DNA of 64,000 nucleotides from Oceanisphaera avium (GTDB taxonomy: Bacteria; Pseudomonadota; Gammaproteobacteria; Enterobacterales; Aeromonadaceae): assembly GCF_002157875.1 (NCBI RefSeq), contig NZ_CP021376.1:124001-188000 (forward strand), read 5' to 3'. Each line of letters begins with the position of its first letter. Positions within the stretch are counted from its first letter, which is position 1. Shown one piece after another: positions 1 through 8,792 of this stretch. Both the position numbers and the translations under genes were made by a program. The notes beneath the pieces are model-generated. The model had not been told where the DNA came from and did not search any database. It worked only from the letters and a program-made list of their open reading frames with translations.

Positions 1-520
1 TACAAGGTTCGTCATCCTGGTGTACATCAGGATCTCGTTTTTAAGTAAGTGATTAAAGATTTTTTGCCACGGAATACACGGACTAACACGGAAAACTGAC
101 TAAGAAACTTTTTTGGTAATGGAAAGGGAATGGTATTTTCAGTTGTAGCGTCACCCTAATAAAGAGTCGTCATCCTGACGCACGTCAGGATCTTGTTTTT
201 AAGTAAAGAGATTAAAGATTTTTTGCCACGGAATACACTGAAATACGCGGACAAAGAGTAAAGGCTGAGGAGATGTTGTTGTAAAACTTACCAATATAAA
301 TCTTTTTTACTTTCCGTGTCCTTCTGTGTATTCCGTGGCAGAAGCGCTGTCATCCTGAGAAAAGTCAGGATCTTGGTTAGGTTTATAAACAAAGAGCGAG
401 ATACCGGAGTAAATCCGGTATGACAATATGGCAGATACCGCGTCAAGCGCGGTATGACGATACAAGGATCGTCATCCTGACGACCGTCAGGATCTCGTTT
501 AGTTTCCTCGTTTTACCTAT
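1..520. repeat. Intergenic repeat island with modules A, B and C
   Basis: No gene is visible here. Module A hairpins (GTCATCCTG arms) occur near 10-37, 169-193, 349-373 and 470-495. Module B hairpins (GATACC/GGTATGACG) occur near 400-425 and 434-459. A half copy of module C begins at 66, and a full copy spans 225-339. Some B hairpins have different arms (CCGGAGT/ATCCGG against CGCGTC/GCGCGG) while staying paired. Confidence 0.85.
225..339. repeat. Module C inverted-repeat element, 115 bp, no gene
   Basis: The left end reads GCCACGGAATACACTGAAAT and the right end, read on the other strand, GCCACGGAATACACAGAAGG. Together they give an imperfect terminal inverted repeat of about 27 bp around a roughly 60-bp core. 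The same design recurs at 9131-9231, 12614-12717 and 18667-18782. Nothing is encoded inside, so it looks like a miniature element or a large palindrome. No clear target-site duplication is visible. Confidence 0.75.
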
Positions 521-682
521 TAAGAAAATGCATGGAAATATTTAGACATACATTTTTAAACATAATAAAAGCTTGCTTTAATTAATATACTATATTTTTA
601 TATTCTTCTTAGTTTTATTAAGTTAAATGATTATTAAATTTTTATTATAATTAGTGTAATTAAAAAATTTATAGTACTCTTT

Positions 683-722
683 AAACCCTTATTTCATATT
701 AATTGAAGTAAGGGTTTTTTAT
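683..722 (+). terminator. Rho-independent terminator without an obvious upstream gene
   Basis: Stem AAACCCTTA (683-691) pairs with TAAGGGTTT (709-717), extended inward by TTCA/TGAA, and a run of T follows to 722. It points along the plus strand. The 160 bases before it are very AT-rich and hold no open frame of note. It could end a small RNA, or act as an attenuator in the galE leader, about 90 bp ahead of the galE start. Confidence 0.7.
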
Positions 723-814
723 TACGTCATATTTAGACGGTTAAACAGGTTTTGGTAATGTACATTGGTGGCTACTTTGCGTAACCTCGTTTTTTTTAGT
801 CATGGTAGGCCTAT

Positions 815-1833
815 ATGAGTGTTTTAGTTACGGGTGGCGCAGGCTATATTGGCTCACATACCTTAGTGGAACTGCTAAATAGTGGTCAAGATGTCATCGT
901 TTTAGATAATTTATGTAATGCATCTAAAGAGTCGCTTAATCGCGTTGCTACCATCACGGGTAAGCAACCCATCTTTATAGAAGGCGATATTCGCGATGCT
1001 GCGTTATTAGATAAGTTATTTAGCGAGCATGTCATTGAAAATGTTATTCATTTTGCGGGCTTAAAAGCCGTGGGTGAGAGTGTGCAGCAACCACTGCGTT
1101 ATTACGATAATAACGTTAATGGCACCTTGGTATTAGTGAATGCGATGCAAAAGGCTGAGGTGTTTAAGCTAGTATTTAGTTCCTCGGCTACGGTATATGG
1201 CAGCGATGCCCCTGTGCCTTATTTAGAAACCATGCCACGCGGTAAAACCTCTAATCCTTATGGCACTTCTAAAGCCATGGTTGAACAAATATTAAGTGAT
1301 TTAATTATTGCCGATGCCCGCTGGTCTATCGCTTTATTACGTTACTTTAATCCAGTAGGCGCGCATGAGTCTGGCTTGATGGGGAAGATCCCTTTGGCTT
1401 GCCGAATAACTTAATGCCTTTTATTACCCAAGTTGCCGTGGGCCGTCGCGAAAAGTTATCGGTTTTTGGTAACGATTACGCCACCGCTGATGGCACCTGT
1501 GAGCGCGATTATTTACACGTAGTGGATTTGGCGATAGGCCATGTAAAAGCGTTGCAGTATTTAAACCAGCACAATGGCGTACATGCCTTTAATTTAGGCA
1601 CCGGCGCTGGGGTATCAGTGTTAGCCATGATCTCTGCTTTTGAAAAAGCCAGCAAGGTGCAAATCCCTTATGAGTTTTCACCTCGTCGTGCAGGCGATTT
1701 GGCGGCATTTTGGGCAGATGCGACTAAGGCTAAACAAGAACTAGGCTGGGTTGCAGAGCGAAACCTTGAACAGATGATGGTCGATTCTTGGCGCTGGCAG
1801 TCTCAGAATCCTTCGGGATACACTGAAAAATAA
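815..1833 (+). pseudogene. galE: UDP-glucose 4-epimerase GalE, broken by a one-base frameshift
   Basis: GalE interconverts UDP-glucose and UDP-galactose in the cytoplasm and feeds sugar nucleotides to LPS and exopolysaccharide synthesis. The N-terminal part shows the NAD-binding motif GGAGYIGS (residues 7-14), the catalytic serine cluster SSSAT (122-126) and the Y149-x3-K153 pair. Frame 2 ends at 1414. Homology resumes in frame 1 from LPNNLMPF onward to the stop at 1833. The break lies at the G run 1381-1384: one more G would restore MGEDPFGLPNN, the usual GalE sequence. Everything else is full length (about 339 aa when repaired), so this is a recent mutation, a phase-variable tract or a sequencing error. 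The sequence alone cannot decide. Confidence 0.9.
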
Positions 1834-1841
1834 CTACCTTG

Positions 1842-2534
1842 GCCACGGAATACACGGACCTGCACGGAAAAGTAATAAAGCTTTTATTGATATGAGTTAA
1901 ACAGATAAATTTATAGGAGTTATTAAGTTACTCCTTTGCTTTTAATGGTTTTATATAGCTTTAATCTTTATTTTTCCATGGGTTCATTACCTTTCGGGGC
2001 AGAGCTATGTTTTAGGATTAAAGAACGAGACGTTTTATGGTTGCCTTAGGGTGAGTGAAGTTAACTAGTAAGCCAATTTTAAGGCCGGTTGCTTTTAGAT
2101 AATTGACAAGCTGTGCATCAGCTGTGGTGTGTAGGACTTTTTGAGCCTTAAGCTCGAGCAGTACTTTATTCTCAACTACAAGGTCTGCTCGGTATACACC
2201 GACTATGTGCTGTTTGTAGGTAACAGATAAAGGCACTTCTGATTCTACAAAAAGCCCGAGATTGCTAAATTCGTAGTAAAGAGCGTTTTGGTAAACTGCT
2301 TCTAAAAAGCCGTGTCCTAGTTGACGGTAGACCTCAAATACTGCACCACGTATTTTATATGTTAACTGTTTCTCATACATAAATATCTCTTTGGTGATAA
2401 TGCTAGAAACCGCTCATTTGGCTTATATCAACCTAAAGTTAAAGTGCGAATGCTCCTTTATTTTGAAGATATTTTTATTAAAACTCTATTAGTCTAGCTT
2501 ACTTTCGTCCGTGTTATTCTGTGTATTCCGTGGC
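1842..2534. mobile_element. 693-bp unit with module C terminal inverted repeats carrying a GxxExxY gene
   Basis: The left end GCCACGGAATACACGGACC (from 1842) and the right end, read on the other strand (from 2534) GCCACGGAATACACAGAATA, form a terminal inverted repeat of about 30 bp. Between them lies a single gene on the minus strand at 2018-2380. The unit fills the gap between galE (stop 1833) and pgi (start 2571). The same ends bound short gene-less copies elsewhere in the window. I infer a small transposable or site-invading unit. Transposition is not shown by the sequence, and no target-site duplication is evident. Confidence 0.55.
2018..2380 (-). CDS. GxxExxY family protein (PD-(D/E)XK nuclease fold)
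   Basis: This 120-aa protein belongs to the uncharacterised GxxExxY family. The signature is G24-F-L-E27-A-V-Y30. A typical PD-(D/E)XK core follows, with D66 in YRADLVVE and E76-L-K78 in LLELKAQ, so the residues needed for Mg-dependent DNA cleavage are present. The length is close to the family's usual 120-130 aa. There is no signal peptide or membrane segment. It is the only gene inside a unit bounded by inverted repeats (1842-2534), which suggests it belongs to that element and not to the neighbouring galE and pgi. Its function is unknown. A nicking or end-processing role for the repeats is inference. Confidence 0.8.
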   Translation of the reverse strand: MYEKQLTYKIRGAVFEVYRQLGHGFLEAVYQNALYYEFSNLGLFVESEVPLSVTYKQHIVGVYRADLVVENKVLLELKAQKVLHTTADAQLVNYLKATGLKIGLLVNFTHPKATIKRLVL

Positions 2535-2570
2535 GAAAATATTTTTATAATTTAAAAAAGAGTATTACGG

Positions 2571-4211
2571 ATGAATTTTTCTGAACAACCGGCCTTTGCC
2601 GCTTTACTGGATTGTAAGGCTCAAGAGCAAGCAATAACATTAAGTGAGCGCTTTGTACAAGATAAAGAGCGCTTTGCTAATTTTGAATTACCTTTTGGTG
2701 AGCATGTTAAGGTCGATTTTTCTCGCCAGCTTTGGTCAAACGAAGTTAAAGATTTATTGTGTGAATTAGCGGAGCAAATGAATTTAAAGCCGGCGATTGA
2801 GCAGTTATTTGGTGAGAATTTATTTAATCATACCGAGGGCCGCGCCGCGCTGCATACGGCACTGCGCATGCCTAAAACTGAGCGCGTTTATTTAAATAAT
2901 ACCGATGTAGTGCCGTTAGTGCATGAGCAGCTAGAACGGGTTAAGGATTTTTGCCAACAAATCCATAGCGGGCAGTGGTTAGGCTATAATGGCATGTCCA
3001 TTACCGATATTGTCAATATTGGTATTGGCGGCTCGGATTTAGGGCCTGCGGTAGTCACAGAAGCGCTGCATTGTTATCAAGACCAAGGTATTCGTGCCCA
3101 TTTTGTGTCTAATATGGATGGCGCGCAATTAGCTCAAGTGTTAGAGCAAGTTAATGCTGAGCGTACCTTATTTATTGTGTCATCTAAAACCTTTACTACA
3201 GATGAAACCATGACCAATGCCAAAGCGGCGCGTGCTTGGTTTTTAAGTCACTGTGCAGATGAGCACCATATTAAGAAGCACTTTGTGGCGGTGTCGACGA
3301 ATAGTGAAGCGGTACAGGCTTTTGGTATTGATACCGAGCAGATGTTTGAGTTTTGGGACTGGGTAGGCGGGCGTTTTTCGCTGTGGTCTGCTATTGGCTT
3401 GCCGATTGCCCTTACCTTAGGTTTTGAGCGTTTTGAGCAACTGCTTAATGGTGCTCATGCTATGGATCAGCACTTACGCCACACGCCATTTGAGCAGAAT
3501 ATTCCTGTATTAATGGCGCTATTGAGTATTTGGAATATTAATGTGTTGGGCTACCGTAGTGAAGGGGTTTTTCCTTATTGCCAAGATTTAAAGCGCTTTC
3601 CTAGCTTTTTGCAGCAATTGAATATGGAGTCTAACGGCAAGAGTGTCAATAACCAAGGTGAAGTAGTTAGCCATAATACGGGACCCATTGTCTGGGGGGA
3701 AGTAGGCACTAATGGCCAACATGCTTTCTTTCAGTTATTACACCAAGGTAGCCAAGTGGTGCCTGGCGATTTTATTGGTTTTGCCCGTACTTGCTATGAC
3801 TACCCCGAGCATCACCGTAAGTTATTAGCGAATATGTTGGCTCAAGCAGAAGCCATGGCCTTTGGTAAAAATTATGAGCAAGTAGCACAAGAGCTAGCTG
3901 TTGAAGGTTTAACTGCCGATGAAATCACTAAACTCGCGCCTTATAAAGTCATGCCAGGTAATCGGCCCAGTACCACTATTTTATGCGATGAATTAACGCC
4001 TTATAACTTAGGCTCATTAATTGCAATGTATGAGCATAAAACTTTTGTGCAGGGCATATTGTGGAATATCAATAGCTTTGATCAGTGGGGCGTGGAGTTA
4101 GGTAAAAAGCTGGCCTCGCGCTTGATTGATGATTTAGCCGATACCGGTACTACCACGGCACACGATAGCGCAACCAATGGTTTGATTGCACAGATTAAGA
4201 AGTGGGGCTAA
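2571..4211 (+). CDS. pgi: Glucose-6-phosphate isomerase
   Basis: Pgi interconverts glucose 6-phosphate and fructose 6-phosphate in the cytoplasm, in glycolysis and gluconeogenesis. The 546-aa length matches the family (549 in E. coli). Visible signatures are NIGIGGSDLGP, the SSKTFTTDET phosphate-binding segment, the ESNGKS motif, the catalytic-histidine region HNTGPIVWGE, and SFDQWGVELGKKLA near the C-terminus with the catalytic lysine. ATG at 2571 is preceded by a modest purine stretch. It stands alone, 36 bp after the right end of the GxxExxY element, so that insertion probably lies in its promoter region or close to it. Confidence 0.97.
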   Translation: MNFSEQPAFAALLDCKAQEQAITLSERFVQDKERFANFELPFGEHVKVDFSRQLWSNEVKDLLCELAEQMNLKPAIEQLFGENLFNHTEGRAALHTALRMPKTERVYLNNTDVVPLVHEQLERVKDFCQQIHSGQWLGYNGMSITDIVNIGIGGSDLGPAVVTEALHCYQDQGIRAHFVSNMDGAQLAQVLEQVNAERTLFIVSSKTFTTDETMTNAKAARAWFLSHCADEHHIKKHFVAVSTNSEAVQAFGIDTEQMFEFWDWVGGRFSLWSAIGLPIALTLGFERFEQLLNGAHAMDQHLRHTPFEQNIPVLMALLSIWNINVLGYRSEGVFPYCQDLKRFPSFLQQLNMESNGKSVNNQGEVVSHNTGPIVWGEVGTNGQHAFFQLLHQGSQVVPGDFIGFARTCYDYPEHHRKLLANMLAQAEAMAFGKNYEQVAQELAVEGLTADEITKLAPYKVMPGNRPSTTILCDELTPYNLGSLIAMYEHKTFVQGILWNINSFDQWGVELGKKLASRLIDDLADTGTTTAHDSATNGLIAQIKKWG

Positions 4212-4218
4212 AGGTTGA

Positions 4219-4302
4219 TTGGGAATTGGGACTAGGGATTTGGGAATGGTTAAAATCAGTGCTTAGCGTTGTGACTAGTCCCCAGTCCCAGGTCCCTATT
4301 CA
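4219..4302. repeat. GGGA-rich inverted repeat at the pgi 3' end
   Basis: The left arm is made of TTGGGAA, TTGGGAC, TAGGGAT and TTGGGAA steps (from 4219). The right arm is made of AGTCCCC, AGTCCCA and GGTCCCTA steps (to about 4302). The two arms can pair imperfectly. Related G/C-step repeats follow other gene ends at 5566-5590, 5656-5697, 45400-45440, 45729-45755 and 48391-48456. It starts 8 bases after the pgi stop, so it may serve as a transcript end. Confidence 0.6.
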
Positions 4303-4312
4303 CTTATTTTAA

Positions 4313-5462
4313 GCCGTCATCCTGACGAAGGTCAGGATCTTGTTTAGGTTTTGTAGGCGAACGTTTGCTCTCGCATTTCGACGCACTCAAAACCTTAAGC
4401 GACAAAGCTTTTTGCCACGGAATGCACGGACTAACACGGAAGTAGATATAAGAGCGAGATACCGGAGCAAGTCCGGTATGACGGCATAGAGTAGCTATTT
4501 CGTCATCCTGACGCACGTCAGGATTTCGACAAGACCGCTTACGCCTTACGCTAACCGCGTTACGAAAAAGCTAAACTCGTGTCTGCTTTGACTTATGGCG
4601 TTAAACGTATCGCCTTGTTGTAGCCGTCATCCTGACGAAGGTCAGGATCTTGTTTAGATTTTGTAGGCGAACGTTTGCTCTCGCATTTCGACGCACTCAA
4701 AACCTTAAGCGACAAAGCTTTTTGCCACGGAATGCACGGACTAACACGGAAGTAGATATAAGAGCGAGATACCGGAGCAAGTCCGGTATGACGGCATAGA
4801 GTAGCTATTTCGTCTTCCTGACGCACGTCAGGATCTCGACAAGACCGCTATACGCCTTGCGCTAACCGCGTTACGAAAAAGCTAAACTCGCGTCTGCTTT
4901 GACTTATGGCGTATGGCGTTAAACGTATCGCCTTGTTGTAGCCGTCATCCTGACGAAGGTCAGGATCTTGTTTAGGTTTTGTAGGCGAACGTTTGCTCTC
5001 GCATTTCGGCGCACTCAAAACCTTAAGCGACAAAGCTTTTTGCCACGGAATGCACGGACTAACACGGAAGTAGATATAAGAGCGAGATACCGGAGCAAGT
5101 CCGGTATGACGGCATAGAGTAGCTACTTCGTCTTCCTGACGCACGTCAGGATCTCGACAAGACCGCTTACGCCTTACGCTAACCGCGTTACGAAAAAGCT
5201 AAACTCGTGTCTGCTTTGACTTATGGCGTTAAACGTATCGCCTTGTTGTAGCCGTCATCCTGACGAAGGTCAGGATCTTGTTTAGGTTTTGTAGGCGAAC
5301 GTTTGCTCTCGCATTTCGACGCACTCAAAACCTTAAGCGACAAAGCTTTTTGCCACGGAATGCACGGACTAACACGGAAGTAGATATAAGAGCGAGATAC
5401 CGGAGCAAGTCCGGTATGACGGCATAGAGTAGCTATTTCGTCTTCCTGACGCACGTCAGGAT
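4313..5462. repeat. Tandem array, about 310-bp unit, 3.7 copies
   Basis: Copies start at 4313, 4623, 4941 and 5251, giving periods of 310, 318 and 310 bp. The 318-bp unit has an extra 8 bases (GGCGTATG-type duplication) in its D module. Each unit holds module A, a spacer with a C half-end (GCCACGGAATGCACGGA), module B, a second A, and module D. Copies are nearly identical, which implies recent amplification or gene conversion. Open frames of 70-99 codons on the minus strand are translations of the repeat and are not genes. Confidence 0.9.
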
Positions 5463-5655
5463 CTGGTTTGGTTTTAGAAACTAGAGCGAGATACCGGAGC
5501 AAGTCCGGTATGACGGCCAATAACTAAGAACAGCGCCGAGCCTTGAGTGTTGCTGTTTAACGAGTCCCCAGTCCCTGAGTCCCTGATCCCTGCTGTGTCA
5601 CGTCATCCTGACGCACGTCAGGATCTTGGTTTGGGGTTTGGGAGACGTTATTCTT

Positions 5656-5697
5656 CCCCAATCCCCAATCCCCAATCCCCAATCCCCAATCCCCAAT
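5656..5697. repeat. CCCCAAT heptamer, six perfect copies
   Basis: Six uninterrupted CCCCAAT units end just before the stop codon of the minus-strand ligase gene (5700). On the minus strand, and so in that gene's mRNA, this reads ATTGGGG six times. That matches the G-tract spacing needed for a G-quadruplex and resembles a telomeric repeat. It is a candidate for slippage. Confidence 0.9.
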
Positions 5698-5699
5698 CC

Positions 5700-6935
5700 C
5701 TATTCTTTACTCTTCACTGAGGTCATTAATATTGCGCCCATTAGCATGCTATAAAAATACACTAAATGAGTATGGTGGAAGGGGACGTCGGTTAAGCCGC
5801 CAATTAGCATAACGATGCCACAGGCTAGTGCCCAGTTTCGTTGTGGATACTGTTGCTGTTTATGTAAAGTCCAAGCAGGAATAAACATCCAAGCCAACAA
5901 TAGTAATAATCCTAAGGCACCAGTTCTAACCAAAGTATCTATAAACTGATTATGAAAATGCGCGTTGGCGAGGGGAGCTGCAATGGGGCTTATTAGCCCT
6001 GCTTGTTTATCTTGCTCTATGTTTACTAAGTACTGTTCGGTACCGGTACCCAATAAAGGATTTTGCTTAATATAACTTAGTCCACGCTGCCAAAGTTGTA
6101 AGCGAATGCCTATTGAGGTATCCATATCTTTGTGAGCCATGTGGTTATATTCAGCAACAGTTTGTTGATAACGCTGAGTAAGCGTGTCACTAACTGCAGT
6201 TAAGCTAATACCTATCGCAACCGTACTAATAATAGCGATGCCTAATACTTTTTTAATACTTGCTTGGCGTAGTAGTTGTACCCCGAGCATGATCACAATA
6301 ACAATCAACGCCAGCCAAATACCTCGGGTGCCACTTAGTATAATAGCGGTGGTGGCACCTGCGGCTCCTAATAGGCTCGCCACTATCCATAATAAGTTAC
6401 TGCGCAAGATTAACGGTAACATCAGGCAGCTCAAACAGAGAACCGCTGCATAAGTAGCATAAGGAATGGGATTGAATGCAAGACTTCCTGCTCTTGGTAT
6501 ATTTAGCGCTAATACTTCATATAGAGCACTGATGCCAACAACGACTCCAGCTAGGATCAATAACGCCCATAAATGACGTGCAGTTATGCGCTGCCAGGGT
6601 AAGACGGTTAAGTAAAGTTGTACTGTGAATAAAGTACGAGCAAAGCTAAAGTCTTCACTACCTAAAAGATGGTTTAATACCACAAAAATGAATATTATCG
6701 TGTTGCTTATACTAAATATTTTAAAAGCAGGGTTGTTTAAGTTCTTACGCCATTGCCCCTTAAAACGGATAAAGCAATATGCGGCGACAATAGGGATGAT
6801 TTTACTAAGTACTGATTTTCCGTCCGGTACACTGAACACGCCAGAGAGAAGCCATATGAAAGGGCTTAGTATGAATATATACTCTATAGATAAAAGAAAA
6901 TTAATTATTAAATATTTTGTTTTTGATTGTGACAT
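5700..6935 (-). CDS. O-antigen ligase family protein (WaaL/Wzy-like)
   Basis: This 411-aa protein is highly hydrophobic with about ten to twelve membrane segments. It has the family's large periplasmic loop, which contains the RLQLWQRG and GTGTEQYLV stretches and HFHNQFIDTLVRTG before the last helices. Family members join polymerised O-antigen to lipid A-core, or polymerise glycans, at the periplasmic face of the inner membrane. WaaL and Wzy cannot be told apart by eye. The gene lies 2 bp downstream of the GT25 gene and is surely co-transcribed with it. AT content is higher than in neighbouring housekeeping genes, as is common for LPS genes. Its 3' end is followed directly by the ATTGGGG tract. 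Confidence 0.8.
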   Translation of the reverse strand: MSQSKTKYLIINFLLSIEYIFILSPFIWLLSGVFSVPDGKSVLSKIIPIVAAYCFIRFKGQWRKNLNNPAFKIFSISNTIIFIFVVLNHLLGSEDFSFARTLFTVQLYLTVLPWQRITARHLWALLILAGVVVGISALYEVLALNIPRAGSLAFNPIPYATYAAVLCLSCLMLPLILRSNLLWIVASLLGAAGATTAIILSGTRGIWLALIVIVIMLGVQLLRQASIKKVLGIAIISTVAIGISLTAVSDTLTQRYQQTVAEYNHMAHKDMDTSIGIRLQLWQRGLSYIKQNPLLGTGTEQYLVNIEQDKQAGLISPIAAPLANAHFHNQFIDTLVRTGALGLLLLLAWMFIPAWTLHKQQQYPQRNWALACGIVMLIGGLTDVPFHHTHLVYFYSMLMGAILMTSVKSKE

Positions 6936-6937
6936 TT

Positions 6938-7687
6938 CTAACCTTTATATGTTAATTTTTTCTTTGTTTTTTTATAATGTAAGTAATGTCTCAATTGTGT
7001 ATAGGCTGTGTAGATCTCTCTGCTTAACTTTCGATAATAAGGTACTTTTATTTCGTCATAAAATTGTATTGTAGTTTCAAAGGAACGAGTATCTTTAGCA
7101 AGCTCTGGCCATAAATAATATGATTCGACTTTATGTATGTACGGGAAGCCAACATAGTTATCTACAGCAAATGACCACGATTTAGAAGAGTTTACTAACT
7201 TGTTAGCTGCCCATGGTGCTACCGCATATGCTCTTAAACCACCGAAGTTATCACTCATATGATAAATCTGATGGCTATCTTTGCTTTCTATTAGTGTTGT
7301 CTCACCACGGATTACACTTTCTAATCTTAAAAAACCATACTCTTGAATTTTATCGGCTACCAATTCTTGTATTTGCTTGGCATTAGGGCAGATATGCGCA
7401 TCATCTTCTATAACGATTATTGGCTGTTTTAAGTCAGCGCATTGTTGCCATAAAGTGTAATGACTTGCGTAGCAGCCTATTTCGCCATTGGTTGGCATTT
7501 TTCCGCTAGTTAACCATAAACGTTTCGCGTAATTATAACGTTTTAATAAAGGGTTATTTTTATCGGCTCCGTCTATGGCATCGAAGAAAGTAAAGTCGAT
7601 GTTTTGTGCTTGTAACTGAGCTGCAATGCAATCTCTGCGATCTTGGCTTCTTTTAAGACTAATAACAAAAACAGCAATGGAGGACAT
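6938..7687 (-). CDS. Glycosyltransferase family 25 (LPS/LOS sugar transferase)
   Basis: This 249-aa protein matches the GT25 family (LgtB/LpsA type), which adds hexoses to the LPS core at the cytoplasmic face. It begins MSSIAVFVISLKRSQDRR, the typical GT25 start, continues with FFDAIDG and NGEIGCYASHYTLW, and has the acidic IVIEDDAHI motif that probably binds metal and nucleotide sugar. I chose ATG at 7687 over an upstream in-frame ATG at 7762. The family alignment begins there, an AAGAG stretch lies 8 bases before it, and the extra N-terminus looks random. It forms a two-gene unit with the ligase gene. Confidence 0.82.
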   Translation of the reverse strand: MSSIAVFVISLKRSQDRRDCIAAQLQAQNIDFTFFDAIDGADKNNPLLKRYNYAKRLWLTSGKMPTNGEIGCYASHYTLWQQCADLKQPIIVIEDDAHICPNAKQIQELVADKIQEYGFLRLESVIRGETTLIESKDSHQIYHMSDNFGGLRAYAVAPWAANKLVNSSKSWSFAVDNYVGFPYIHKVESYYLWPELAKDTRSFETTIQFYDEIKVPYYRKLSREIYTAYTQLRHYLHYKKTKKKLTYKG

Positions 7688-7767
7688 TGGTTGTACTCTT
7701 AGGCAGAATTTCGCGTGATAGTAACAAAATAAGTGGGCGGGCTGTAGTTTGAAATGAAACAAGCACT

Positions 7768-7794
7768 AATAAGCCTGCTAAGCGCAGGCTTATT
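7768..7794 (-). terminator. Stem-loop terminator of map
   Basis: AATAAGCCTGC (7768-7778) and GCAGGCTTATT (7784-7794) form a perfect 11-bp stem with a 5-base loop. It lies 7 bases past the map stop on the minus strand, ahead of the GT25 gene. The T run is short, so termination may be partial. Confidence 0.65.
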
Positions 7795-7800
7795 GTTATG

Positions 7801-8601
7801 TTACAAGGCGTTTTCGGGGGTAATAAAACGCGGTAGGGTATCGTCTTTACGCAGTGTTAAGATCTCACAACCGTCTTCTGTTACTAGCAAGGTGTGCTCG
7901 TATTGCGCGGATAAACTGCGGTCTTTAGTCAGTACGGTCCAGCCGTCTGCTAATAGTTTGCTGTGGCGCTTACCGGCGTTGATCATAGGCTCTATAGTAA
8001 AGCACATGCCAGCGGCTAGTGTTTCACCGGTGCCGGGTGTGCCGTAATGCACTACTTGAGGCTCTTCGTGAAAGTCTGCACCTATGCCATGGCCGCAATA
8101 TTCACGCACTACTGAATAGTTATGGGCTTCGGCGTGTTGTTGAATGGCGTGACCAATATCACCGAGCTGCATACCAGGGCGTACCATCTTAATGCCAATT
8201 TCTAAGCACTCTAGTGTGACGCGACACAGGCGCTCGGCCAAGATACTAGGTTTACCAACAAAGAACATCTTTGAAGAGTCACCGTGGTAGCCGTTTTTAA
8301 TCACCGTAATATCGATATTAATAATATCGCCATCTTTGAGCTTTTTATCTGCCGGAATGCCATGACAAATCACATGGTTAACAGAGGTGCAAATGGACTT
8401 GGGAAAGCCGTGATAATTAAGTGGAGCAGGGATTGCGCCTTGTACATTGACGATAAAATCATGACAAATAGTATTAAGCTCGTCAGTGGTTACACCTACT
8501 TGAATGTGCTCTTCAATCATTTCTAATACGTCGGCGGCTAATTGGCCAGCCACGCGCATTTTTTCCATTTCTTCGGGGGTTTTAATAACGATATTGCTCA
8601 T
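7801..8601 (-). CDS. map: Methionine aminopeptidase type I
   Basis: Map removes the initiator methionine from nascent proteins in the cytoplasm, using two divalent metals. The protein is 266 aa when started at ATG 8601 (264 in E. coli). Metal ligands are visible in order: D in NIDITV, D in YHGDSSKMF, H in CGHGIGADFHEEP, E in FTIEPM and E in QYEHTLLV. The frame is open 82 codons further upstream, but that stretch runs through repeat sequence and has no homology, so 8601 is the start. It is divergent from rpsB, the usual gammaproteobacterial arrangement, although a repeat island widens the gap to about 900 bp. Confidence 0.96.
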   Translation of the reverse strand: MSNIVIKTPEEMEKMRVAGQLAADVLEMIEEHIQVGVTTDELNTICHDFIVNVQGAIPAPLNYHGFPKSICTSVNHVICHGIPADKKLKDGDIINIDITVIKNGYHGDSSKMFFVGKPSILAERLCRVTLECLEIGIKMVRPGMQLGDIGHAIQQHAEAHNYSVVREYCGHGIGADFHEEPQVVHYGTPGTGETLAAGMCFTIEPMINAGKRHSKLLADGWTVLTKDRSLSAQYEHTLLVTEDGCEILTLRKDDTLPRFITPENAL

Positions 8602-8792
8602 TAAATTAGCTTCTCTATTGAGTTGGCGCCCAAGGAGGTTAATGCGGGGCACGATAGAATAGGGATGATAGCGGGCTGCTATCAGGCTTAAAATTGTAAC
8701 GCTTAGCGACAGATAAAACAAAGGGCAATGAGAGAGCAGTACTGAGTACTCTGCGCCCAGCATCAGAGAAGAGCAGGAGCTAAAAAATAATT

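Noticed and set aside
4304..5520. Four open frames of 70-99 codons on the minus strand with near-identical products
   Set aside because: They coincide with the 310-bp repeat unit, translate the hairpin modules (for example RHTGLAPVSR), have no ribosome-binding sites and no independent codon signal.
6625..7074. 149-codon plus-strand frame across the ligase and GT25 genes
   Set aside because: It lies antisense to two well-supported genes and spans their junction, with no recognisable domain or ribosome-binding site.
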